Shown one piece after another: positions 23,447 through 34,017 of a stretch of 64,000 nucleotides of DNA. Location: assembly GCA_013368315.1 (NCBI GenBank), contig JAACJM010000074.1, positions 248,001-312,000 of the forward strand, written 5' to 3'. The stretch comes from Tetrapyrgos nigripes (Eukaryota > Basidiomycota > Agaricomycetes > Agaricales > Campanellaceae). The notes under the pieces are model-generated. The model had not been told where the DNA came from. It saw nothing but the letters and a program-made list of their open reading frames with translations, and ran no database searches. The position numbers and the translations under genes are program-made. Within the stretch, counting starts at the first letter, position 1; each line of letters begins with the position of its first letter.

Positions 23447-26400
23447 CATCAGTAAAACGTACATCCGGCTTTTCGGGCTTTTGATCCACTTTTTGATCCT
23501 TTTTCCGCCTCAAGCTTTTCCCGTCCTTTTTTCTGGGAGCTTTGATCGAGGTTTTCCTTTTTTCCGTGCCCCAGTAACTTTGCTGAGGACTTTTTACCAA
23601 TTACCTCGACTTTGTTCAAGCTTTTTTCTGAAGTCATACATAATATACGTAAGTATATAAGATGTATATATTAAGCAAGTATGTACATAATATGTATTAC
23701 TCCTTCCTTCCCCTCAAGCTCGCTTATTAATTAACCATTCCTCCTCAAGGAGCTGCATTTGCGTCCAAGTGTAGTTCGTTGAATACACTGATTTCGGACG
23801 GCACACATGTGCGTATATGTATGTATGTCACAACAAAGGCAGGAGATGGTCATTACGTTGCAAATTTGAAAGTGTAGAGTCGCAGATGCGACACAACCTG
23901 ACACGCTGACAGTGGGGAGAAGGAAAGGGAACTTAACGCAGGAGTGTCGACAAACATCAACAAAACGGGCGCCGCGGCATTCCCCGACTCCGACCGAAGG
24001 GAGGAGAGGGAGTGTCCAACCGAGTGGAGCTGCCGCCTCTGCCGAAGGGAGTTTGAATCTGACGGGGATCTCCGGATGATGTCACTTTGGTTCTATAACA
24101 TTCTATAACGTTCCAGACCGGTTTTCTTTCTATTTTCTTGCGCTCTCTACGCTGAAAAGCTCTCCCAATTTCTACAACGGCTGTCTGTGCTGGAACTTTA
24201 TCATATACACCTATTGATGTTAATGCACCCAATAAACAAGTAAAACGTATGCGTGCTGAGTTGATAGCCAGTTTTGTTGTTGAGATCTAGTTGTTACTGA
24301 TTGTTCTCTCCTACCACCCACCGCTGAACATGAGTTCCACACGAGGTTCCTCTTCACAGACCAAACACTTGGAGAAGGTTTTACTCATTTGTTTCGAGAA
24401 AAAACACCGTACGCCGTAATCCGACCTGGAGCCTTTGAAGATTCTCATCATTGGCTTATGACTCTGCTCGCTAACCATCTCCCACCTACTGTTGCTGCAA
24501 TGTATTGGTCTTCCATCGCCCTCTCTTCCAACAAATCGTCAACTGTACCGAGCCTGACTCAAACTTCAGCTTGGGACCAATCTCACTGCTAAGTTATCAA
24601 TAAGTCTAACAACAGCAATACCCATTTCATTTTGTGCCCTTGAGGTCGATTTGCCCCTTACTTCAATCTAATGCCTCCCAGGGCCACGTCTTTCATAGTA
24701 TGTATTAAATTTTAGCTTTCTGATGCAGCTGAATAACTGACCGTTATTCTTTATTCTACATAGCTCGATATCAGTTGCTTTCAAAGCGCTCGGCCTTAGT
24801 TCGCGGGAGAACTAATCACTGTATCATATGCATTGCGAGAGGATGCGACATTTTCAATGATCATTCCTTCCACTATGAACTCATCACCACCATTATTGCA
24901 GCTTCTTGGACCAAAGTGCAGAACAAAGCAGGGAAAGGTTCTTCTCCCGAATGCTGTGAGTGTGCCTCTTTTACCTTTATATCCAACTGACTTTTTTAAA
25001 CGTATCAGAGAGCTATCCTGGATGGCGTTGTGTTAGCTTCAAGATCACAACCTAGGACCATTCAGCCTCATTCCTTGTATGCCATTCCAATGTACTTATT
25101 ATCCTCTTTCTTACTGTCTAACCCCCTTCTAGCTGATCAACAATTTCGACGTCAACCACCACCAGGTACGCCTACTTCTTCTTCTGCCTTCTTTTTCTTT
25201 CTTTCTTTTTTCATTAGTTACAGTACAAAGTCTCTGGTATCTTGCTCAAATAGACAACAATCTTCACAAATATAAAGCTCTAGCCAAACAGCATGACCTC
25301 TCAAATATTGTGTCACCACACCGAACATCATCATTCACCCTTCAGACTATCACAACATTTTTACGCCCGCTTCTTATTTGTTCATCAGTGTGGATTATGG
25401 TCACCTAAACATTTCCATGCTCCACCAACTCCCAAACACAACATCCCAACTCCACAACTTCTACGACATCATTTTCCACGACTACCTAGTCTTATGGTTA
25501 TCTCTTAGAGCGGGCAGTGCTGCAGGGTTATTACATAATCTAGTTCGGCAGGCCAAAGGCACAAGCATTTCTGCACTGAATCACTCCGTTCTTTCTTATA
25601 CAAATTTCAGGGCCTTTAAATTTAATGCACACAAAATTTTAGGATGCAAATTCAAGTGAAAGTAGTACTTATTGAGTGGACGGAATGGGAATCAAAGGCT
25701 TGTCACAGAAGTGGCTGTGCTGCTTGCGGAATTGGACTTGAGGTCTTCTTGCAAGTTCTTCTTCATTTTTCGCCACGATTTTTGGAAGGCTGACTCATAT
25801 AGGTTCATACTAATGACTGGTAAAATAATATATATAATGTTTTGCTTCAGTAGTAGCGAAAATGTGGGGGAAACTGCCTGTGAGAGTATTTGGTGATTAT
25901 GTCATAACTGAGCAGTGCTGCCCGTGCCTATTGATTTGCACCAGACTACTTACACCACACGAAGTGTGTTTAGGTGTAACGTCAGTCTGGTTACATGAGA
26001 CTAACGACTATCCTGACTCACCTGCTCCTCGTCAGCTGTCAGAGCACCTCTCTGTGGAAAATCATCGCTCCGACACTGAGGATCTTCTTTCCGACACCTT
26101 CTCGGATGAAGAACTGCCCAAGCCTGTGAAGTAAACATTTCTTATATCGTGTCACTAACGTGCTTTTATCTCTCTTACCTTACCGTGTACGTGTACGTTG
26201 CCTCTTATATCTATATGCCCTTTGCCTTCATCTTTCTTATTCTCTCATATGTTGTAACAGTTTTATCTGTTTCTCCTTTCTCATATTAATTGTAAGTCTC
26301 TTACATTGTAACAATATCTGTATCTCCTTTCTCTTATGTCTCGTACGCTATAACAATCTTACTTATGCTCAGTCCCTTCGCTTTCTTGGCCCTAATAATT

Positions 26401-27460
26401 AGGCCTTCAGAAAATTTCCCTGTGCTTGCACTATAACTAATTAGACAATTTCTGATAACCTGCTCATCCTCTCGGAGTCGGGGATGGCACACAAGCGCCG
26501 TTGAGATGCGCAATGATGATGATGCAATCACGGGGCCGTCGGAGCTCGAAAATTTTTTTTTTGGTTGATCAACAAGGCGCGTTTCTCAGCATCTCTTACA
26601 ACTCTCTTCTGTCTTCCTCATCCCAGCTCCCTGCAATGGCTTCATACTGAAGCGTCTCGCCCGTTTTTATCTTGGTGAGACTCTCCACTCCGTCGGCTTG
26701 ATAACGTGATACTCACCTTCTCTGTTGTACAGGACTTTTCACTCCAAATCGGTGAAACCGACTGTCTTTACTGCCAAAGTATGACTGGTATGTTCTGCTC
26801 AATGTCTCTCTTCCTCTTTTCTCTTGTCTGACAGCCGCTACTAGTACCAGATAGCTACTCAGACATAATGGGAGATTTGCTGCCAGTATGTTATGCTTGC
26901 ACCTTCCTCTTCATTTCACTGACATAGTTCCTAGTTGTGCGATATAGTGCTGGCATTATCATTCTTGAATGACTGGCAAGACATGGTAGAACGTAGTGAC
27001 TGGTGCACAGCCTGTATGGTGTGCATTCATGAATGTTGTTGTTTTGCTTTTGTTCTCACATATTTCCTTCTAGTTTCGCTCAATGCTCATGAATCATTGT
27101 TGTATTGGACCTGGGATATTGAGGCTATTGGAAGGCTTGTCATGTATGTGGTAAGGTCGTGTTCAGGTGCAGGTGAGTGGTAACAAAGTGGTATGGAGTA
27201 TGTACTATGAGTATTCTCACGTCTTACTACTTTTGGAATATATATTTCTTTGTTTCTGCTTCTTTGTAATGCCCGTTCGAAATGCGCGTAGCAGTAGTAT
27301 TTTGAGTACTTTCTGATGCACTTTTTTATGTACTTTTAATGAGGTTTGAAAAGTCGCCAGGGACTTTTCCAACGAAGGGCACATAGGTTTGAAAAGTTGA
27401 GCTGGATCCAGCAAAAGTTGCGGAAAAGTCGCTAAAAGCCGGATGTACATTTTGCTGATG
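23447..27460. mobile_element. 4.0 kb TIR transposon (family 1, copy A) inside the hydrolase gene
   Basis: The inverted ends are catcag(t/c)aaaa followed by gtacatccggctttt, 27 bp with two mismatches. They are flanked by a 2-bp AG repeat (23445-23446, 27461-27462), and removal restores the host reading frame. Both subterminal regions are packed with CTTTT/AAAAG motifs (23461-23640, 27330-27440). The interior is AT-rich with only short frames (for example 24389-24592 and 25868-26134). I recognise no transposase, so it is probably non-autonomous or decayed. The ends resemble those of the 37029-42451 element: both have ATCA(G)TAAAA near the tip and ACTTTT-rich arms. Confidence 0.82.
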
Positions 27461-27462
27461 AG

Positions 27463-27914
27463 AGAACGTCAGAAGTAGGTGTCTTTGGGTAACCATTCTC
27501 CAACTGGTCTTTCACTTCTCCTCCAATCACGAAGGTAGCTTTGGTGAATGGTGAGTGATCTCCAATACTGCAAATTATACATAGGTGACCGGTTGTCAGC
27601 CATGACGAGACTCGAGGGGTGTTAGACATGGATACAACTCACTGGTCAAAGTGCAGATGACTCAGGATGACCATCTCAACGTCCTCAGGCTTCAGTTCAC
27701 CCTTCTGCAACGACTCTGCGACATCCTGAGGTATGTGCACTGGCATGTATTTGGCAATGACATCCTTCACCACTGGAGGGAGTGCATCGATATTGCGGGT
27801 TATACCCAAATAGAATAGCAATTGCTCCCCAGAGTCGGAGTGTTGAAGGACAAAAGCGATGGATGGACATACAGTGACTTCTGTGAGAGGAGCGCCTGCG
27901 ATGTACAGTGCCAT
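27463..27914 (-). pseudogene. Metallo-beta-lactamase-fold hydrolase, N-terminal half (gene split by transposon)
   Basis: This is the 5' part of the MBL-fold hydrolase. From the ATG at 27914 it reads MALYIAGAPLTEVTVCPSIA, then SGEQLLFYLGITRNIDALPP, HIPQDVAESLQKGELKPEDV and VILSHLHFD. After a short intron it continues into the histidine completing the HxHxDH motif (SHLHFDH), then IGDHSPFTKATFVIGGEVKD and PKTPTSDVL at the transposon junction. Family members usually have LLFDLG where this copy has LLFYLG. The true start may lie further upstream, because related proteins have a longer N-terminus. The frame is open upstream to about 27960 (LPVSPFHFPVP). Confidence 0.82.
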
Positions 27915-28156
27915 TGGGACTGGGAAGTGAAAAGGGGAGACTGGAAGTCTCCATAGTGTGGAATGAGAGCAGGGATAATTTCAGCTTAGAGGTCACGCAT
28001 GATGTTCTTATATACTCCTTTGTGGGCCCAGGTTCTCGAAGGAACAATCTTTCCGTGATAGAGCCCACAACCAACATAGTTCCATTTTGCAGAAGATATG
28101 ATTCCATGTACTTAGATGAATTTCTAGGTCAATAAATGAGTACTACGCCGAAGAAT

Positions 28157-29725
28157 TCAAATTCTGTTTGGACGAATCGCAGTTGGCAAAGCCACACATT
28201 GAGTCTGGCCTGCCATATGAACCATCCAACTTGTTTGACTGCCGTCACACTGTCAAAAGGAAGGTAAGATGGTTAGCGGTCTCCTAGCAAAGACAGGTGA
28301 AAAAAGTACATACAGTGAGTGAATGAGGAAATCCAACATCAAATTTGGGACCTTCATTCTCAATGAACTGGATTTGCTTGGGGGATAAGCTAATCTTGAG
28401 CCCTTCAAGGTTCTGCTTCAGGCCTTCCACGTTACTACATCCGATGATAGGGAAGACGTAGGGCGTTTTCTGCATCACATATGCGATAGCGACTGTGTAG
28501 TGGACAGAAGCCAAGTTAGCTCACTGTGATGCATCAGACCTGGTGATATTTGAAGCTGACGTACCGGATCGGCTATTTGTCACCCCTACTTCCTTTGCAA
28601 CCTTTTCAAGAGCTCGACAAGTCTTCTTCTCATCTTCAGTACGCTTCCAATCTTCACCACCAACTGACTGCCTGTTCCGACCTTCCTGTTCACGCTTTTG
28701 TTCCTCCTTGTCAGTGCGGATACGACCTCCACCAATGACACCCCAAGGTGCCAGGGCCATGTCTGTATCGTTGTATTCGACAATAAATCCGTCAGTATCC
28801 AAATGTCCTCAGACTCAGAGTGAGTAGACTAACCATTCAAACGAGCCATTGGGATAATATCACGCTCAAATGAACGATCTAGGACACTCCATTTTCCTTG
28901 GTAAACAACAAAGGGTGTCTTCCCATGATCATCAGCATACTGGTTGCACTGAGAGACGACCCAAGCAGGTGTGTCAGAGATACCCTGTCAGTAGAGACAA
29001 GAACTTAGTCACCACTGGAATCATGTATAAAGAACGATTAACTCACCAAGTACAACACTTTCCCAGCGACGACCAAGTTATGCAAGCCGTCCATAACTTC
29101 CTTGATGGAAGTATCCCAATCCCACCAGTGGACATACAAAATATCGATATACAGTACGACGTTCTAAGCTTCTTCAAGCTGTTTTCAACGGAGATATTCA
29201 TGTTCTTGATGTTGTTGCCAACATAGTTGATCTTCTGTTTTATGCTTGGGTCACCGGGCTTGGAGTTCGTCATGTACTAGACAAAGTATTGGTATGGTTT
29301 GTCAAGTGACCAGTCATCAACACCAGAAGAATGTGTACCTTGGTTGCAATAACCATTTGATCACGGTTTCCTCGAAGCTCCATCCATTCTCCCAAGATCT
29401 TTTCAGACTCTTCATCCTGACTATATAGCGCCGGCGTCATTAGCATACTGCAAGAGAGCGATCTAGGCCCACGGACTTACTAGTTGCAAGCAGTATCAAT
29501 AAAATTTCCCCCGTTGTTGTAAAATTCGTCCAAAACCTTGAAGCTCTGTTCTTTCAAAACAAAACTCATCATCATATCCCACTTGTCCCCAAGGTTCATC
29601 GCACCGAGACATATAGGTGAAACCCGAATACCTGCATGAGGAGAAAGGACTCTATAAAGGCCCAGGTTGCTTGGAGGTGCAGGTGCAGGTGCGAAAGGAT
29701 GGTAGGTGCTTGAGGAGCCTGACAT
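28157..29725 (-). CDS. Aldo-keto reductase (aryl-alcohol dehydrogenase type)
   Basis: This is an NADPH-dependent aldo-keto reductase of the fungal aryl-alcohol dehydrogenase group, cytosolic, converting aldehydes to alcohols. The start at 29725 gives [15 protein letters not shown]. Then come [40 protein letters not shown] (catalytic Asp and Tyr), QMVIATKYM (Lys) and [20 protein letters not shown] (His), which complete the tetrad. [36 protein letters not shown] and [13 protein letters not shown] complete the barrel. The segment [20 protein letters not shown] then [15 protein letters not shown] matches the cofactor-binding C-terminus. The last exon ends in [13 protein letters not shown] at 28157. 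Introns are 50-70 nt and the frame is intact. It sits head-to-tail with the broken MBL hydrolase. Confidence 0.9.
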
Positions 29726-31262
29726 GTTCACTGAGGCGAAGGAAAAAATGTAGGAGGTTGAATGAGTTAAAAGTTTGAAGTAGAGAAGGTTCTCAAGTTG
29801 AAGAAATCGTCTTACCTTCCAGTATTTATACCAACCAGGACCCAGTTTCACCTGCTGAGCTCACATTGGCAAAGATAACTGTTCCTTCCTGTGACTCATT
29901 CCAAGACGACACAGCTGCAAACGCGTCAGCCTTTGAGTACATATACATATGTTTCTCGGCAGGAGACGTGTGTACCATTTCCATGTCCAACAAGCTGTTA
30001 CGAGGCCCTTTAGGCCGAGTTAACTTATGTCGACCCCCCAATTGAGTACCAAAGGTTCTCACAGGTTCTAACTTTTACACGCCACCTCAGCGCTCCGAAG
30101 TGCCTGAACACTGCCATTTCAACTGACGCTTGATACGATGTGAGTACGTCACAAGTCCTTTCCGCTGTCGACGACTACACGCCCAACCACAACAAGCTTC
30201 AGACGTGTTTCCCTTCCCTCAGTAGCCGTCGAAAGTCACCAAGAGCCGCTCTCTGAATCACTATGGCTTCCTCCACCCAATCCAAGGTCATTTATAATTG
30301 AAGGCGTCGTTACATTGAGATATTGGGCTCTATCTGATTTTTTACTGCATACGAAACCATTTTATTTATCCAATAATGGGCCTCGTAATTTGCCATGCGA
30401 AGCAGTGGCACCTTTCCCCAGTCAAATTGAGAAGGTAGACCGGAGGTTTGAAAATTCCCGAAAAGCTGAATCATCGCGAGGTCGTCGGTGATGCTCCGTA
30501 ATTTCGTGAAACCAGACTGACGATACCCACTATGTAGTACTAGATGCTCGGCGAGACAAGAGACATAGAACGCACGTGACGCGGTCAGTGTCAGTGTCAC
30601 TGTCAGTGGGCTCGAGTCATCATCCTCCTCCTTCCAGCGCATCCTCCCTGCCATGCTATTCTTGTGCAAATGGGCCAATTTTTAACGTCTTCCACTCCAG
30701 TCATCTCACTTGCCAGGTCTGGCAGCCAAATCGGTCGTCAAGCCAGGGCCCCGGAGGGGAAAAGCTACTCGTAGCGCTGTATTCTCAGTATTCATGTTTT
30801 CCTCCGATTTGGAGTCCTTAACAACGAATGTACAGCTTGAGCCTGATTTCAAGAGTCAATAATCACCCAGGGCGCCAAACTGTCCTGACCATGACCTCGC
30901 GAGCCTCAATCTCATCACTGGCAGGGTCCAGGGCCTTCTGTCATCTATCTCAGAGACATTTCGGACGCAGATACTACGCTAGTCGCTCCTCCTATCCCGC
31001 AATAAATCGGAAACACGTCAACGTACGCGTTGCAGCTCACCAATGATCTGATCTCACCCTAAAAGGCAACTTTAAAAACAACTCCGTTGAAGGACCCCTT
31101 TCTGTACTCTCTTTCCTTCTTTCGTTTCTGCTTAATCTCTTCATCTCTTGTTTCTGTTCTCGTTCTTGTTCTTGCTTGTCAAGAACTCCTCTCGGAGAGT
31201 CACTCCGAGTCCGGGACGGATTAGTACTCCACCTTCACTTTGCTCAGGCTGGTGCAACCGCT
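29726..31262. other. Intergenic region with short unplaced frames
   Basis: There is no confident gene in 1.5 kb. A 123-codon minus-strand frame (30310-30678) and a plus-strand frame at 30828-31046 are the longest. The second contains an Arg/Ser-rich stretch (SQRHFGRRYYASRSSY) that resembles a mitochondrial presequence, so it could be a small mitochondrial protein or a first exon. I could not extend it by splicing. Confidence 0.35.
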
Positions 31263-31883
31263 ATGCCATGGGGTACCAATCCGTATATCCCTCTGCACGG
31301 ACTCGCACTCCCTACCCTCCTCACAAACCTTCCCGGCACACACTGGGCACAAACCTCGATGCTCTTCCTATTCATCATCCTCTTAATCACCTTCATCGTC
31401 ATCACCGCACTCCTATTCATCCTTCTCGCGTGTGCGGTGTTTTCGTTCAAATGGAACGTGGCGCATGGAAGATGGCAGATTCGTATGCATAGCGCGAGCA
31501 TGCATAGTAGTCGTAGCCGTAGCCGAAATAATCAACCTTCCCGTTCGCGTTCGAGTGAAAAGAAAAATTATGAAGAAAGGAGGAAGGATCGCAATCTGGT
31601 GGTGAGTTGATATGCAGGTTTCTATGGCCTAGGGGTCTTGGCTACAGAGTCGCTCAACGGTTTGGTTTCCAGCACAAAAATAAGGAAGAACTCTTGAGGC
31701 TACGGAAATTGGTACAAGCGCAGACGGAGAGATTGGACAGTCTCGTTATGGAGGCCCATCGACAAATGGAAGAGATTCGTACGTTTGCTCTGCTGGTTCT
31801 ATATGACATCTTGCTGATGTCTTTATCTATTTTTAGGTCAAGAGCTTCGCAACTGTCAGACTAAACCAACTGGGACAAGGTGA
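31263..31883 (+). CDS. Single-pass membrane protein with Arg/Ser linker and coiled coil
   Basis: I do not recognise the family. The start at 31263 gives MPWGTNPYIPLHGLALP, then one strong membrane helix (SMLFLFIILLITFIVITALL onward, about residues 33-60). A basic Arg/Ser/Asn-rich segment (SRSRSRNNQPSRSRSSEKKN) follows. After an intron whose acceptor is most likely near 31674, a heptad-like stretch follows (NKEELLRLRKLVQAQTERLD then HRQMEEI). After one more intron the reading is either RQELRNCQTK... with a stop at 31883, or slightly different. The layout suggests a short membrane anchor with a cytosolic coiled coil. The splice choices are my own and are uncertain. Confidence 0.5.
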
Positions 31884-32282
31884 ACACCCAAACAGGGACG
31901 AATCACCGACTGAAGAAGCAGAGTCTGGAAATGCGTCTCATAAACGACTGAGCCACGATGTACGTATCGTCTCCTATTCGTCGAGGTGTTGAACAACGCT
32001 GACTCCTATAACAGTTCCAGATAATCTGAAGAAACAAATACAGAGTCATTCGGAGGGCAACCGAGGTTTCGCGTTGCCTCTGCACATAGGATTCTAACTA
32101 TCTATTGCTATCTATCATGATACCCGCATCGCTATACCACCATACACAAACAGACAAATCAAATGCCCCAGGACACTCTACCAAAATGTATTCCACAACC
32201 ATAGATAACCTATTCGGAATATTATATCTACTTACCCTTTGCACTGAGGCCCAGACCCGCGTAAGCTAATGACGCATATGGT

Positions 32283-32299
32283 CATGTGATTGTCACATG
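32283..32299. promoter_or_regulatory. Perfect 7-3-7 palindrome upstream of the SOD gene
   Basis: catgtga-ttg-tcacatg is a perfect inverted repeat with a 3-bp centre, 75 bp before the superoxide dismutase ATG. Its half site (CATGTGA/TCACATG) is of bHLH type, so it may be an operator for oxidative-stress or metal control (inference). Confidence 0.4.
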
Positions 32300-32373
32300 T
32301 CAGATGACATCATCCTTAATAATGCCCATCGATAGCTAAGCTGCGACTTCCATCTTCTCTCTTCATCACCATC

Positions 32374-33162
32374 ATGGCCCACTCTCTTCCTCCTCTTGAC
32401 TACCCCTACGATGCTCTCGAGCCCTATATCTCTGGGGAGATCATGACTCTCCACCACACCAAGCACCACCAGACCTATGTCAACGGTCTCAACAGTGCCG
32501 AGTCCGCCTACGCGTCCGCCTCCACCCCCAAGCAGCGCATTGCTCTCCAGGCTGCCCTCAAATTTAACGGAGGAGGTTAGTGAACAAACTTTAGAGTTAT
32601 CAGATGTGTATTCATGGCTATCAGGTCACATCAACCACTCTTTGTTCTGGAAGAACCTCGCGCCTTCCCCAGAGAAAGGCGGTAACGGAGGCCAGTTGAA
32701 AGACGGTAACCTCAAGAAGGCCATCGAGTCGATCTGGGGAAGCGTCGACAATTTTAAGAAAGAGTTTAACACTACCACTGCTGGTATTCAGGGATCTGGG
32801 TGGGGATGGGTCGTAAGTCTCGTCTTTCGTTTTCAAACTCCGATTCCTTTTGGAAAATCTCTTCGTGCAACAACTAACGCTGGCTCTTTACTAGGGCGTC
32901 AACCCCGGTAGCAAGCGCCTTGAGATCATCACCACCGCTAACCAAGACCCTCTGATCACTCACACCCCCGTCATTGGTGTCGATATCTGGGAGCACGCTT
33001 TCTACCTCCAGTACAAGAACGTCAAGGCCGATGTACGTCTTCTTCTACGTTCGCGTCATTCACGGTAGTTAACTGTCACCTCGTTTACAGTACCTAACCG
33101 CTATCTGGTCTGTCATCAACTGGGACGAGGCCGAGAAGCGTTTCGCTGAGGCGACCGCCTGA
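32374..33162 (+). CDS. Mn-type superoxide dismutase, no presequence
   Basis: This enzyme converts superoxide to peroxide and oxygen. The start at 32374 gives [20 protein letters not shown]. The metal ligands are visible: the first His in [15 protein letters not shown], the second in [13 protein letters not shown], and Asp/His in [33 protein letters not shown] and [17 protein letters not shown] match the Mn/Fe family, and the protein ends [14 protein letters not shown] at 33162. There are four short introns and no frame break. The usual mitochondrial targeting segment is missing: the mature-type sequence starts at residue 2, which points to a cytosolic form as known in some fungi. WEHAF replaces the more common WEHAY. 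Confidence 0.95.
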
Positions 33163-34017
33163 ATACATGGAAGCAACGAAGAATCTGAAAAGGAAAAATT
33201 GAAGGCAAAATTTTAAATCTGGAGCATGTATCATTATAACAAGCAAACGTGTATATGGAACGAATTAAAATGCTCGTCCTTCTAATCACTTGCGAAGCTA
33301 TGCGTTATCCGACATAGATAAATTTGACCAGAAGTTTCTACAAAGTTCATTGATATCGCGTCATTTTACTCTGGACCACGATCGTACCTGGTGGAAGGGA
33401 CTCTGATCAGAAATCCACTCTGGCTAGGCTTTCAGACGTTCACTTTCTCCACCTCTGACGTTGAGGACATAGGATCCCACAGAACTCCATCACCCGCTTT
33501 TCTGTCCTATTTATGTATATATACTCCCGCGACGTAACGGTGGCAACTTCTAGTACTTATCACTTATGATATAGGACGGCCAGGCTGAATAAGATCGTCG
33601 TCACTAGTCACAGTTTGCCAGAGAAAGAACCTCGAGTTTAGAGCTTTCCATGCTTCTCTCCATCATAGGTGTTGACAACGGGTCAACCGAATCATCAGGA
33701 TCTTCGACTTGCGCGACCCATTACCGGCACCTAGGTACTATACCGTATTCACTCATTACATTGCAAGTAGGATCTGCCCGAGTCGATTCCTTCTTCCCTC
33801 TCTCTTCCTTCCCCCCAACTTCTTCAGCTCTCTGTCTCAGATGAGCCATTTCTTCTAATCCTTCTCCCCTTCGTTTTCAACCTTTTATTCCTTTTTCTCT
33901 TGGTAAGTAAGAATGCTGTAAAATCAGCTTCTTCGCCACGGTATAGACTCACAGAACCTCATTTTATTCCCTCTCCAGAATATTTTGAATTTCTTCCATT
34001 TTATAAACTGGCAATCA
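33163..34017. other. Intergenic region
   Basis: This is 0.85 kb between the SOD stop and the next start. It should hold the SOD terminator and the promoter of the mosaic membrane protein. A pyrimidine-rich tract (33795-33905) with long CT runs precedes that gene, which is typical of basidiomycete promoters near the transcription start. Confidence 0.4.

Noticed and set aside
24389..26134. Short plus-strand frames inside transposon copy A as a transposase
   Set aside because: They do not join into a protein with any transposase motif I know. The DDE or zinc-finger patterns are absent.
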